A DNA stretch of 64,000 bases from Geomonas sp. RF6. Its GTDB lineage: Bacteria; Desulfobacterota; Desulfuromonadia; Geobacterales; Geobacteraceae. Shown piece after piece: positions 37,174-46,013 of the stretch. The notes below the pieces were generated by a model, which saw nothing but the letters and a program-made list of their open reading frames with translations, did not search any database and was not told where the DNA came from. The stretch covers positions 3,617,001-3,681,000 of the forward strand of contig NZ_CP087999.1 of NCBI RefSeq assembly GCF_021044625.1. Direction: 5' to 3'. How positions within the stretch are numbered: the first letter of the stretch is position 1; each line of letters begins with the position of its first letter. The translations under genes were made by a program, and so were the position numbers.

Positions 37174-39267
37174 TCACCATTTCAAAATCTGCCACAGGCT
37201 CACGAAGTCGTCGGTCCATTCTCTCGTGAGTCTCTTTTCACCCCCGCGCGCGGCGATCCTGGAGATTACTTCTTCCTGCTCCAGGAATTCCCGGTTAGCG
37301 GTCACTATCATCCAGGTCGCCTCCAGCCCCCCCGCATCATCCTTCCATGAGTTCACCTTTACAGCCTGAAGGCCCATCTGCCGTGCATGCGTCACTACCA
37401 CCGGAACCAGATCGAGGAAGTGGTTCGTCACGTGGATCAGGAGCAGTCCGTCCCTCTTCAGATGGCGGCGGTAGATCTCCACACACTCGCGGGTCAGGAG
37501 GTGGACCGGAATGGAGTCGCTCGTGAAGGCGTCGACCAGCAGTACGTCGAACTCCTGCCCCCCCGCGCCGGCAAGTTCCGACTCCAGCACGATGCGCGCG
37601 TCGCCGGGGACCGTTTCCACCTTCGCCCCGGAGTCGCGCAGGAAGGTGAAGTGCCTGTCGGCAAAGGCTATGACGTCGTTGTTGATCTCGTAGAAGCGGA
37701 AGGTGTCGCCACCCTTCCCGTATGCCGCCAGCGTCCCGGTGCCAAGGCCGATGACCCCGACCCGGAGGGAGCGTGAAGCGGCGCCCCGGCGACGGTTCGG
37801 ATGATAGCGCAGGGCGAGCCCCGCGCCGCTTGAGGGTGTGTAGTAGCTGGTGGGAGTGGTCCGGAGCGCTGCATCGGTGTACTGGAAGCCGTGGGAGACT
37901 CTGCCGTTCAGCAGAAGACGCACCGGACCGCGGCGGTCGCTCCAGGTGACGACCCTGAGAACGCCGTAGAAGCTTCGGCTGTGCGCCACGGTGCCGCTGT
38001 CGAGAACCGAAAGGTGGTATGCGGTGAAGCCGGCAAAGGCGAGGACGACGGCTGCGGCGCAGGCGGTGCGCCAAGGGCGTGAGCGGCTCAGAATCCCCTC
38101 GCGACGGTACGCGCAGGCCAGCACCGCGGCAGATACCGTAAATACGATCGGGAGCTCCCAGAAGCCGTCGAAAGCAACGGGGGCGAGGAGGGCGACAAAG
38201 ATGCCGCCGATGACCCCGCCGGCGGACATGATGAGATAGTATGCCGTGAGCTTCTCCGCGTGCGGGCGCGACCGGGCGAGCTCACCGTGGCAGGCCATGC
38301 AGCAGGCGAAGAGGGCTCCCAGGAAGACGAGGAGCTGGACCGGCAACGGTGTGCCGACCCTGGCGTGCAGGACGGCGCAGGCGGGGATGGCGGAGCCGAC
38401 AAAAAGGACTCCCCACCAGGTGCGATGGTACGCGCGGTCGCTGTTGAAGCAGATGATGAAGGTGGTCAGGTAGAGGGTGAGGGGGGCGATCCACAGAAAG
38501 GGGACGACCGCCACCTCCTGGCAGATCTGGTTCGTGGTGGCAAGAAGCGCGGCCGAGCCGCAGGCGGAGAGCATGAGCCATAGAACGATCAATCCTGCCG
38601 GAACCGAGGCGTCACTTTCAGAAAGGGCGCCCCGCTCATGTGCCGGGTCTTCGGCGTTCACCTCTCCCCTTTCCGCCCCGGCGGCCGGAGGGGAGAGGTG
38701 GCGCGCGGCGCACCAGGCGCAGCACAGGACGAAAACGAAGAAGGCCCAGCTCCAGACAGATACCTGCTCGCGAAGCGCAAGGTGTGGCTCCACCACGAAA
38801 GGGTACGTTACCAGCGCCAGGAGTGAGGCGGCATTGGAAAGTGCGTAAAGGCGGTACGGGGATTTTTCGGGATAGTCGCGCACGAACCAGTGCTGCAGGA
38901 GAGGAGCGGTAGCGGAAAGGACGAGATAAGGCACCCCGATGTTGGCCAGCAGCAGCAACAGGATCTCCCAGGCCGGAAAGTCTGCCGAGACCTTCTTCCA
39001 CAGAGCCGCCGACGGGGCGATCGGCAAAAAGGGAAGAGCTGCAAAAAGGAGGACGAGGTGGGTGATACTCTGCTTTTTCGGGAGCGCCGTGGTGACTGCA
39101 TGTGCATAGCCGTAGCCGATGAGGAGCATGGCCTGGAAGAAGAGCATGCAGGTCGTCCACACGGCGGGGCTCCCCCCGAACCACGGCAGGATGTACCTCC
39201 CGATCAGGGGCTCGACCTGAAAGAGGAGAAACGAACTGAGAAAGACGGTGACGAGGTACGCAGCCAT
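37174..39267 (-). CDS. Membrane-fused spermidine-synthase-like protein
   Basis: The 697-residue product has a hydrophobic N-terminal two thirds with about eleven TM helices (LVTVFLSSFLLFQVEPLIGRY, WTTCMLFFQAMLLIGYGYA, ILLLLLANIGVPYLVLS). Its C-terminal cytosolic domain (about 445-690) has the spermidine-synthase Rossmann pattern GVIGLGTGTLAAYG, FYEINNDVIAFA, VPGDARIVLESE and DVLLVDAFTSDSIPVHLLT. Fusions of this kind are known, but their product is uncertain; the canonical SpeE gatekeeping residues were not all recognised. I prefer the start at 39267 (ggag five bases upstream) over the ATG 24 bases earlier. Confidence 0.82.
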   Translation of the reverse strand: MAAYLVTVFLSSFLLFQVEPLIGRYILPWFGGSPAVWTTCMLFFQAMLLIGYGYAHAVTTALPKKQSITHLVLLFAALPFLPIAPSAALWKKVSADFPAWEILLLLLANIGVPYLVLSATAPLLQHWFVRDYPEKSPYRLYALSNAASLLALVTYPFVVEPHLALREQVSVWSWAFFVFVLCCAWCAARHLSPPAAGAERGEVNAEDPAHERGALSESDASVPAGLIVLWLMLSACGSAALLATTNQICQEVAVVPFLWIAPLTLYLTTFIICFNSDRAYHRTWWGVLFVGSAIPACAVLHARVGTPLPVQLLVFLGALFACCMACHGELARSRPHAEKLTAYYLIMSAGGVIGGIFVALLAPVAFDGFWELPIVFTVSAAVLACAYRREGILSRSRPWRTACAAAVVLAFAGFTAYHLSVLDSGTVAHSRSFYGVLRVVTWSDRRGPVRLLLNGRVSHGFQYTDAALRTTPTSYYTPSSGAGLALRYHPNRRRGAASRSLRVGVIGLGTGTLAAYGKGGDTFRFYEINNDVIAFADRHFTFLRDSGAKVETVPGDARIVLESELAGAGGQEFDVLLVDAFTSDSIPVHLLTRECVEIYRRHLKRDGLLLIHVTNHFLDLVPVVVTHARQMGLQAVKVNSWKDDAGGLEATWMIVTANREFLEQEEVISRIAARGGEKRLTREWTDDFVSLWQILKW

Positions 39268-39429
39268 CGAGTCTCCGGAGCGTGGAGCCATTGGACCAGA
39301 TAAAACTATAGTGACCTGTCACTTTTTGGCAATCGGGAGTTGAGAGCCCACACAGGCGGCGCAGAAAGAGCATTGGGGGGGGCGGTACGGGTGCTACAAT
39401 CGCTGTATTCCGGAAAAAGGGGGGGATCG

Positions 39430-40221
39430 ATGATCGGCGCGTTGACCGGGGACATCATAGGCTCCATCTACGAGTGGCAGAACATAAAGACGACCGACTT
39501 TCCTCTCTTCGGGGATGCATGCCGCTTCACCGATGACTCGGTACTCACCGTCGCGCTGGCGGATGCGCTCCTCAGCGGCAAGGGCTACGAGACACTCCTG
39601 CGCGCGTACTACCATCGCTACCCGGATGCGGGGTACGGGGGGACCTTTCGCCGGTGGGCCACCGGCCATATCGACGGGGCGTACAACAGCTGGGGCAACG
39701 GGGCGGCCATGAGGATCAGCCCTGTGGCATGGGCATTCGATTCGCTGGAGGAGGTGCTTGCCTGCGCCGAAGCATGTACTGTCATCACCCACAGCCATCC
39801 CGAAGGGGTAAAAGGGGCACAGGCCACGGCCTCCGCGATCTTTCTGGCACGCAGCGGCAGTTCAAGGGAGGAGATCAGGAGGCATATCTCCGCCACCTTC
39901 CGCTACGACCTTTCCCGCACCTGCGAGATGATCCGCCCCGCGTACCGCTTCGACGTCTCCTGCCAGGGGACGGTTCCCGAGGCGATCATCGCCTTTCTTG
40001 ATTCCAGCGACTTTGAAAGCGCGATCCGGCTCGCCATTTCCCTGGGAGGGGATTCCGACACCCTTGCCTGCATCACCGGCAGTATCGCCGAGGCGTTTTA
40101 CGGTGGCGTGCCGCCGGAGATTGCCGGCAAGACCCTTGCCCTTCTCACCGAGGAGCTTCGGGATGTGACGCTCCGTTTCGCCACGAAATTCATGGGCTTC
40201 GGCCGTGGTGGACAGATCTGA
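39430..40221 (+). CDS. ADP-ribosylglycohydrolase (DraG/ARH family)
   Basis: The 263-residue product carries the ADP-ribosylglycohydrolase metal-site motifs FTDDSVLTVALAD (about 36-48) and SLGGDSDTLACITGSIAEAFYG (about 205-226), with GNGAAMRISPVAW in between. These supply the Asp/Thr ligands for two Mg or Mn ions. It should remove ADP-ribose from proteins or small molecules in the cytoplasm. The length is normal for a stand-alone DraG-like enzyme. The start has gggggat four bases upstream. No DraT-like transferase is nearby, so the target is unknown. Confidence 0.9.
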   Translation: MIGALTGDIIGSIYEWQNIKTTDFPLFGDACRFTDDSVLTVALADALLSGKGYETLLRAYYHRYPDAGYGGTFRRWATGHIDGAYNSWGNGAAMRISPVAWAFDSLEEVLACAEACTVITHSHPEGVKGAQATASAIFLARSGSSREEIRRHISATFRYDLSRTCEMIRPAYRFDVSCQGTVPEAIIAFLDSSDFESAIRLAISLGGDSDTLACITGSIAEAFYGGVPPEIAGKTLALLTEELRDVTLRFATKFMGFGRGGQI

Positions 40222-40782
40222 CCCGTACTTGTTCTTGAACTCCAGCAGAGGAAACATGATATTGTGCCCGAATAAAAGGAGCCGAAGGTGCGTACTTTTT
40301 GTTTAACCGTTAGAGCCCGATCCCTGTGGCAGTGCCGTCTGCCTGTTCAACACTTTTACAACCTGTAAACGTACCGCCGCAGCATATCTTGCCGACCTCC
40401 TGGTTCCGGAGCTTCTTTACCGCGTGTTCCGCTTGATTCCCCCTCTTTTTCCTGCCATCTGCAGCGCATCACCTCACCTCCTCACAGTCCAGATTCCGCA
40501 TCCGTTGCCTCAACTCTGTGGGCACGGTGCGTGCTACCTTGTGCGTGGCGAGGCACCCTCTCAAAGCGGCGCTTTCCTTCCTGCACGAGGTACCTAATGG
40601 TAAAGAGCATCGAGAAGCTTCACCTGATAGTGGAACATTTTTTCGTATGCTGCTGTCCCGATACCCTTCTCCCTGTCTGTCGAAGCAGGGGGCCTCCGTT
40701 AGTTGAGAGAGGCACGCGGATGGAGTCATGCCGCATCCACTACAACAGGATCGCAAGACGCACTTGCATCCGAGGAGGAACC
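40222..40782. other. Long gap without a supported gene
   Basis: The 561 bases contain no reading frame with recognisable protein features and no obvious RNA structure. A reading frame runs in from 40531 into the peroxidase gene, but the stretch before the peroxidase start looks like readthrough (it lacks a signal-like or conserved sequence). The peroxidase promoter is expected in the last 100 bases. Confidence 0.4.
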
Positions 40783-42171
40783 ATGAAGGCGAAAGGATTA
40801 CTGGCAGTCGTGCCGCTGCTTCTTCTTGCTGTAACAGCAGGTGCCGTGGAACTCTCCCCGCTGGAGACTCTTGGCAAGAAGCTTTTCTTTGACCCGTCAC
40901 TCTCCAACCCGCCGGGACAGTCGTGCGCCGAGTGTCACGACCCCGCCGTCGGCTGGACCGGTCCCGATGCGGCACTTAACGCAGGCGGAGCGGTGTACGA
41001 GGGGGTGGTTCACACCCGGTTCGGCAACCGCAAGCCCCCTACCTCTGCGTATGCCGGGTTCACCCCGATCCTGCACCAGTGTGGCGGGATCGGCGACATG
41101 GGTATGTGTGGCAGCATGGGAGGCGGCGTGGGTGGAGGAATGGGGGGCGGCATGGGCGGCATGGAGCCCGGTTCCTTTGTCGGCGGCATTTTCTGGGATG
41201 GGCGTGCTACAGGCTGGACCCTCGGCGATCCGGTCGCGGAGCAGGCCATGGGACCGTTCCTCAATCCGCTGGAGCAGAACAATCCGAACGCGAAGCACGT
41301 GTGCCTCAATGTGATGAGGACGGAATACGCGCCGCTCTTTGAGGAGGTGTGGGGAGCGGGATCGCTTGACTGCGTGAAGGACGTTAACGGCACCTACGAG
41401 AGGATCGCCCGCTCCATCGCGGCCTACGAGCGGTCGGCGGAGGTAAGCCCGTTCAGCTCCAGGTTCGACATCTTTTGGAAGAATACCGAGACGCTGAGGC
41501 CGCCGGTACGGATGATCAACAGCATGAACAAGAGCAGGTTCGCCAATCGCGGCCTGAGCGACCTCGAGCTGCAGGGGCTGGTGATTTTCAACACGAAGGG
41601 GAACTGCTCGAGCTGCCATTTTCTCCAGCCGATGCACGGCAGCCGCTTCCCGCTTTTCACAGACTTCCGGTACCACAACCTCGGCGTGCCGAAGAACCCG
41701 GCCAACCCCTTCGACGGTATGCCGCCGAAGTGGAATCCTGACGGCGTGGAATGGATCGACAAGGGGCTCGGGGGCTTCCTCGCCAAAACAGCAGGGATGA
41801 CCGACAGCAGCGGCGCTGCCAGGGACTTCACTGCATTTGCAGCCGAAAACATGGGGAAGCAGAGGACGCCGACCCTGCGCAACGTCGACAAGAGGATCTC
41901 CTCCGACTTCATCAAGGCATACGCGCACAACGGGTACTTCAAGAGCCTCGATGACATCATCGACTTCTACAACCTGAGGGACGTGCTGCCGCAGTGCAAC
42001 GTGGCGAACCCGCCCCTGCTCCCTTCCGGAGAGCCGTCGTGCTTCCCCCCCCCGGAGGTGGCCGAGAATATCGACACCAACGACCTCGGGGACCTGAAGC
42101 TCACCTCTGCAGAGGTGGCGGCGCTCGTCGCCTTCCTGCAGACCCTCTCCGACGGGTACGAGGAGAAGTAG
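40783..42171 (+). CDS. Diheme cytochrome c peroxidase / MauG-family protein
   Basis: The 462-residue product has a signal peptide (LLAVVPLLLLAVTAGA, mature from about residue 21) and two c-type heme motifs, CAECH at residues 48-52 and CSSCH at 275-279, as in di-heme peroxidases. Characteristic stretches are KLFFDPSLSNP, GGIFWDGRATGW, NPLEQNNPNAK, NRGLSDLELQGL, FRYHNLGVPKN and KQRTPTLRNVDKR. It is a periplasmic enzyme reducing H2O2 or oxidising a protein partner. A Gly/Met-rich loop (about residues 101-131, repeated GGGMGG) is inserted between the heme domains' early parts and is not usual. The start has an aggagg-type site. A terminator follows the stop. Confidence 0.9.
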   Translation: MKAKGLLAVVPLLLLAVTAGAVELSPLETLGKKLFFDPSLSNPPGQSCAECHDPAVGWTGPDAALNAGGAVYEGVVHTRFGNRKPPTSAYAGFTPILHQCGGIGDMGMCGSMGGGVGGGMGGGMGGMEPGSFVGGIFWDGRATGWTLGDPVAEQAMGPFLNPLEQNNPNAKHVCLNVMRTEYAPLFEEVWGAGSLDCVKDVNGTYERIARSIAAYERSAEVSPFSSRFDIFWKNTETLRPPVRMINSMNKSRFANRGLSDLELQGLVIFNTKGNCSSCHFLQPMHGSRFPLFTDFRYHNLGVPKNPANPFDGMPPKWNPDGVEWIDKGLGGFLAKTAGMTDSSGAARDFTAFAAENMGKQRTPTLRNVDKRISSDFIKAYAHNGYFKSLDDIIDFYNLRDVLPQCNVANPPLLPSGEPSCFPPPEVAENIDTNDLGDLKLTSAEVAALVAFLQTLSDGYEEK

Positions 42172-42205
42172 CAGGAGATCGCGAAATATGATCAGTGACG
42201 CATTG

Positions 42206-42236
42206 AGAGCCCGGGCCGCCCCCGGGGCTTTTTTGT
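42206..42236 (+). terminator. Rho-independent terminator of the peroxidase gene
   Basis: The GC-rich stem agcccggg / ccggggct is followed by tttttt, 35 bases after the stop codon. Confidence 0.8.
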
Positions 42237-42278
42237 GCCTGGAAATGCGGGGGAGGGGGGCGGAAGGCGCCGGTTCCC

Positions 42279-42307
42279 TTGACACTTCGCGCCGTTACAG
42301 CTTAAAT
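42279..42307 (+). promoter_or_regulatory. Sigma-70 promoter of the LuxR-type regulator gene
   Basis: TTGACA (42279-42284) is followed after exactly 17 bases by TTAAAT (42302-42307). A start near 42314 would give a 110-base leader before the ATG at 42424. Confidence 0.65.
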
Positions 42308-42423
42308 TTTATTGGCATATGTTAATTTTTCGACGCAGTCGCTGCAGCCGACGCAGTCGCAGAGATAGTCGCACCAGTGCAGGGGCGGCGTGGAGAGTTA
42401 CCCGCCACGGGGCAATAAAAAAA

Positions 42424-43026
42424 ATGAACATACTGATAAAACTTGAGAGTCGCCTCATAGCTGAGGCTCTCAGGGCTCTTCTCGAAGCTGAAGATGCAGA
42501 AGACGTCTTTCGCATCGACGATGGTGCGCTACAGGCAGCCTTCACCCCCGACGTCATCATCATCGATTCCAGGAACCTCGGCAGCGACCTGCCATGGCCT
42601 GAGGCAAAGCTGATCCTCCTCGACACCGGTCTGCCGCAGGACGACGTCATCACCCTCTTTCTCCTGCACAAGCCCGCCGGCATCCTCTCCACAGACGCAG
42701 ATGCGGAGCTGGCGAAAAAGGCTCTGAAACTCGTCTACGAAGGGCAGATCTGGATAGACAACAGCAGCCTCAAGTCTGTCCTCTTCACTGCCGGGAGCGT
42801 TTTCCAAACAAACAAGCTGAAGAAGGTCAGCGCCCGCGAGCAGGAAATCCTGGAGCAGGTGAGCTTTGGCAAAAAGAACAAGGAGATCGCCGACCTCTTG
42901 TGCATCAGCGAGCAGACCGTGAAGTCCCACCTGAGTCGCATCTTCAAGAAGTTCAACGTCTCCACCAGGCATCAGCTCATGTCGCAGCTCGTCAGCGCCG
43001 GCGAAAAATGCCCGGACCTCCTCTGA
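42424..43026 (+). CDS. LuxR-type response regulator with degenerate receiver, at head of EPS locus
   Basis: The 200-residue product has a C-terminal LuxR/NarL HTH (about 137-195: SAREQEILEQVSFGKKNKEIADLL, SEQTVKSHLSRIFKKFNV). The N-terminal half (about 1-120) has receiver-like alternation and an Asp in VIIIDSRNL, but the acidic pair that binds Mg at the first strand end is replaced by MNILIKLESRL, and no clear Thr/Lys switch residues are seen. It may work without phosphorylation. Its position ahead of the polysaccharide genes, same strand, suggests it controls them. Confidence 0.82.
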   Translation: MNILIKLESRLIAEALRALLEAEDAEDVFRIDDGALQAAFTPDVIIIDSRNLGSDLPWPEAKLILLDTGLPQDDVITLFLLHKPAGILSTDADAELAKKALKLVYEGQIWIDNSSLKSVLFTAGSVFQTNKLKKVSAREQEILEQVSFGKKNKEIADLLCISEQTVKSHLSRIFKKFNVSTRHQLMSQLVSAGEKCPDLL

Positions 43027-43420
43027 CCGCAACTGGGACAGTCCCGCAACGATCCACCCCTCCCGAACGCCACCAAATCCACCACCGTCAACCTGTCCAC
43101 GCAGCACCGGGTACCCGAGCCCCGAGCCCGACGGGAGTCCCCTTTCCACCTGTCTCCCTCTCCCGCTGCACCCAAAGGTATTAATACCCCGGTGCGACTA
43201 AAAACCACCCTGCAGGTTCAAGATTATCAATAGTTTGGGTCATACCCCCCCTCCATGTCGTCAGCGATAATTGGTCCGACGGCGGGGTTACCCCGCATGT
43301 CTCGCGTCAATTTCATCGAGGCGGACCCCCTCTCAGGTCGGTTTCGCCCCTATCTCGGCGGCTAAACCACCGCCCAAGCCACTTTCAGAAGTGAAGCGTT
43401 ACGCAGGAGAGAGTGCCGTC
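43027..43420 (+). other. Upstream region of the polysaccharide operon, with palindrome and hairpins
   Basis: The 394 bases have no supported gene. They include a perfect 12-bp palindrome ggtattaatacc (43177-43188) flanked by gcacc and ggtgc, a possible operator. Two hairpins follow, gcgggg/ccccgc at 43282-43296 and ggcgg/ccgcc around 43350-43370, which would lie in a structured leader. No full -35/-10 pair was picked. Confidence 0.4.
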
Positions 43421-44908
43421 ATGGAAAAAAGCTCCATCTGCCAGCACAGCCATACCCGCAGCCTCAGGGAGCTGCTGACCGTCCTTTTCAAGCACAAGTG
43501 GCAAATGCTGACGGTCCTTCTTGCCGTCGTCGGCACAGTCATGATCGTCACCTTCTTCCGCTCCCCCATCTACGAGGGGAAGTCGAGCGTTCTGGTGAAG
43601 ATCGGCCGTGAGTACCTGAACAACCCCGGCGTCGGCGACAACAAGGCGATCATGTCGCTAAACCAGGAGGAGCTCATCAACTCCGAGATCGAGATCCTGA
43701 CTCAGCCAGACCTCATCAGGAAGGTCATCGTCCAGCTCAGGGCGGAGCACCTCGATCCGCAACTTTCCGCGGGCCCGGCGGCAGCTCCCCCGAGCGAGGA
43801 GGCGATCGCCTCTTTCAGGAGGGGGCTCAACGTGGAGGGGATAAAGAAGTCTAACGTGATCCTCGTGTCCTTCCGGCACAAGGATCCCCGGGTCGCCGCG
43901 AGAGGGGTGAACCTTCTCGTGCAGTACTACACCGAAAAGCACCTCCAGGTCTTCAGCGATCCGAAGTCCGCCTTCCTGGAGCAGCAGCTCGCGATGTACG
44001 AGCAGAAGCTCAGCCAGTCGGAGAACACCCTCCAGGACTTCAAAAGGAAAAACAGCGTCTTCTCCCTCGACGAGCAGCGCACTCTCCTTTTGAAGCAAAG
44101 GACCGATCTCGATACCTCCTGGAAGTACGCGCAGGACGCGGTCCAGGAGCTGAAGCGAAAGATCGGGACACTCTCCGGACAGATGCACGGTGTGTCCAGC
44201 AAGAGCGGGCTCTACACCAATTCCGAGCGGGACAGCATCATCGTGCAGGCGAAGAGCAACCTTCTCGCGCTGCAGCTGAAGGAACGGGAGCTCCTGAAGA
44301 AGTACACGGAGAAGAACCCGCTGGTGGAGGAGGTGCGCAACGACATCCGCATGGTGCAGGGCTTTATGCGCGAGCAGGAGGCGGACATAAGCAGCAAGGT
44401 GAAGACGGGGAACGCGGTGTACCAGCATGTGGAGATAGAGCTCATGAAGGCGCAGTCCGAGCTGAGCTCGCAGTCGGCGAGGGCGGCGGCGCTGGGGCAG
44501 CAGCTTGCGCAGGTGGACCAGGAGATCCGCGCCCTCGACCTGAACGAGAAGGAGACCCAGAGGCTGAAGCGGGAGCGGGCGGTCGATGAGAAGAACTACC
44601 AGGCGTATCGGGACCGGACAGAGGCGGCGAGGATCTCCGACAACATGAACAGGCTGCAGCTCGCCGACATCAGCGTGATCCAGAAGGCGACGGTGCCGTC
44701 GAAGCCGGTGAAGCCGAAGAAGGCGCTGAATTTGGTCCTGGCAGTCATGCTGGGGGGGATCTGCGCCCTCGGACTCGCCTTCTTCTCCGAGTACACCTCC
44801 CAGAGCTTCTCCTTTCCGGAGGACGCCGCGGAAAAGCTCGGCATCCCGCTCCTGGCGACGATCACCTACACCGGGGAGAACTGGCGACCCTGCAGAGATA
44901 TATCCTGA
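43421..44908 (+). CDS. Polysaccharide co-polymerase (Wzz/GumC-like chain-length determinant)
   Basis: The 495-residue product has TM1 (KHKWQMLTVLLAVVGTVMIVTF, about 27-48), the Wzz opening YEGKSSVLVKIGREYL, and NSEIEILTQPDLIRKVI. A long coiled coil spans about 190-430 (e.g. QLAMYEQKLSQSENTLQDF, RNDIRMVQGFMREQEADI). The conserved AxxPxxPxxPKK-type segment ADISVIQKATVPSKPVKPKK leads into TM2 (ALNLVLAVMLGGICALGLAFF). There is no fused kinase domain; a CpsD-like gene follows. It sits in the inner membrane and sets chain length or aids export. The ATG at 43421 has aggaga 13 bases upstream, a loose spacing. Confidence 0.9.
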   Translation: MEKSSICQHSHTRSLRELLTVLFKHKWQMLTVLLAVVGTVMIVTFFRSPIYEGKSSVLVKIGREYLNNPGVGDNKAIMSLNQEELINSEIEILTQPDLIRKVIVQLRAEHLDPQLSAGPAAAPPSEEAIASFRRGLNVEGIKKSNVILVSFRHKDPRVAARGVNLLVQYYTEKHLQVFSDPKSAFLEQQLAMYEQKLSQSENTLQDFKRKNSVFSLDEQRTLLLKQRTDLDTSWKYAQDAVQELKRKIGTLSGQMHGVSSKSGLYTNSERDSIIVQAKSNLLALQLKERELLKKYTEKNPLVEEVRNDIRMVQGFMREQEADISSKVKTGNAVYQHVEIELMKAQSELSSQSARAAALGQQLAQVDQEIRALDLNEKETQRLKRERAVDEKNYQAYRDRTEAARISDNMNRLQLADISVIQKATVPSKPVKPKKALNLVLAVMLGGICALGLAFFSEYTSQSFSFPEDAAEKLGIPLLATITYTGENWRPCRDIS

Positions 44909-44950
44909 GCGCCGGTCCCGTCACCCTTTGCGGGGGGAGGCGTTGAGGGG

Positions 44951-45068
44951 ACGCTGGCGGCGCGCTGGAGCACAGGCTTCCCAGCCTGTAGCCGCGGCGC
45001 CAGCCGCGCGGTGTGTGGCGGCTGCGCCGCCATCGCAGGCAAGATGCCTGCGCTCCAGCGCGCTGGCA
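44951..45068. repeat. Dispersed GC-rich repeat, 'gctccagcgcg' family, copy 2
   Basis: Arms gcgcgctggagc (44960-44971) and gctccagcgcgc (45052-45063) enclose three small hairpins: caggcttcccagcctg, ggcggctgcgccgcc and gcaggcaagatgcctgc. Related pieces are at 18620-18796 and 31035-31080. It fills most of the gap between the co-polymerase and the CpsD-like gene. Confidence 0.75.
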
Positions 45069-45173
45069 CCCGGATCCTTGTAGCGACCATCCCCCGGAGT
45101 TCCCGGATGAACCCGCCTAAGGGAAGGGGGGAGCTGGCAGGCTGACTTTCCGAGATCCAAAAAAGGGGCAGAG

Positions 45174-45932
45174 ATGACGAAGATGAAGCAGGCACTGAAG
45201 AGGGCTGAACCCGCAGCAGGCGAGGAAAAAGGGGGCTTTCTCTTCCTGTACCGCGGCGAGGTTGCCGCGGAAACCATTCCCACCCCTTCACCGTTACGCG
45301 ACGCGGGTGGAGAAAAATTGCTGCAGCAGGAGATGTTCACCCTGTACCGCAGCGTGGAGAACCTCCTTCCCGACCGTCCGCAGAAAACGCTCCAGTTCAT
45401 CGGTTCTCACGAAGGAGCAGGGGTTTCCACGGTCGTCCGCATCTTTGCGAGGACCGCTGCCGAGCGGCTGGGGAAGAGCGTCCTGATACTGGACGCCGCG
45501 CATCACAACCCGACCCAGCACCTGCATTTCGACCTGGTGCAGGGGGAGAGCTGGATCGACGTCGTGCAAAGCGGAGGGTGCGCCGAGAAGGCATGCCACC
45601 AGGTCGGAACCTCGACCCTCTTTCTCTCCCCCGCGTCGCTTCAGCCGGCCGTCACCCTCGAAATCCCGGCGGTGACGAACTTCCTCGACGAGCTGAAGGG
45701 GTCCTTTCACTACATCCTGATCGACTCCTCCCCGGTGGGGAACTCTCCCGACACCCTGGCGCTTTCCGGGGAGGTGGACGGCGTCATCCTCGTCTTTGAA
45801 GCCGACCGCACCCGCTGGCCCGTGGCACTTGCGCTGAAGGAGCAGACGGAGCGAAACGGCGGCAGGGTGCTCGGCATGATCTTTAACAAGCGCCGGCACC
45901 ACATACCGGACTTTCTCTACCGGAGGCTGTAA
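45174..45932 (+). CDS. CpsD/CapB-like ParA-fold ATPase without P-loop lysine
   Basis: The 252-residue product resembles the cytosolic autokinases that partner Wzz-type proteins. It has a variable N-terminal 60 residues, then EMFTLYRSVENLLPD, a Walker A position reading GSHEGAGVSTVVRIFAR, Walker A' SVLILDAAHHNP and Walker B-like YILIDSSPVGNSPDTLAL. The Walker A Lys is replaced by Val (GAGVST instead of GEGKST), and the C-terminus has one Tyr rather than a Tyr cluster. Kinase activity is therefore doubtful; it may be a structural or nucleotide-sensing partner. Similar proteins occur in exosortase-type EPS loci. Confidence 0.8.
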   Translation: MTKMKQALKRAEPAAGEEKGGFLFLYRGEVAAETIPTPSPLRDAGGEKLLQQEMFTLYRSVENLLPDRPQKTLQFIGSHEGAGVSTVVRIFARTAAERLGKSVLILDAAHHNPTQHLHFDLVQGESWIDVVQSGGCAEKACHQVGTSTLFLSPASLQPAVTLEIPAVTNFLDELKGSFHYILIDSSPVGNSPDTLALSGEVDGVILVFEADRTRWPVALALKEQTERNGGRVLGMIFNKRRHHIPDFLYRRL

Positions 45933-46013
45933 CCGGGCCGCTTGTGCCGCTACACGCTTCTCTCTCAGGAACGGCTCATCTGCGAATCCCTGGGAGCCAG
46001 CGTCAGAAAGGTT

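Noticed and set aside
40897-42285. Open frame opposite the MauG-like gene (462 codons)
   Set aside because: It is antisense to a gene with two heme motifs and a signal peptide, and contains no domain.
43270-43420. Possible c-di-GMP (GEMM) riboswitch upstream of the co-polymerase gene
   Set aside because: Short matches (cggggttacc, ctaaaccac) occur in the wrong order and the conserved cgcaaagcc core is missing.
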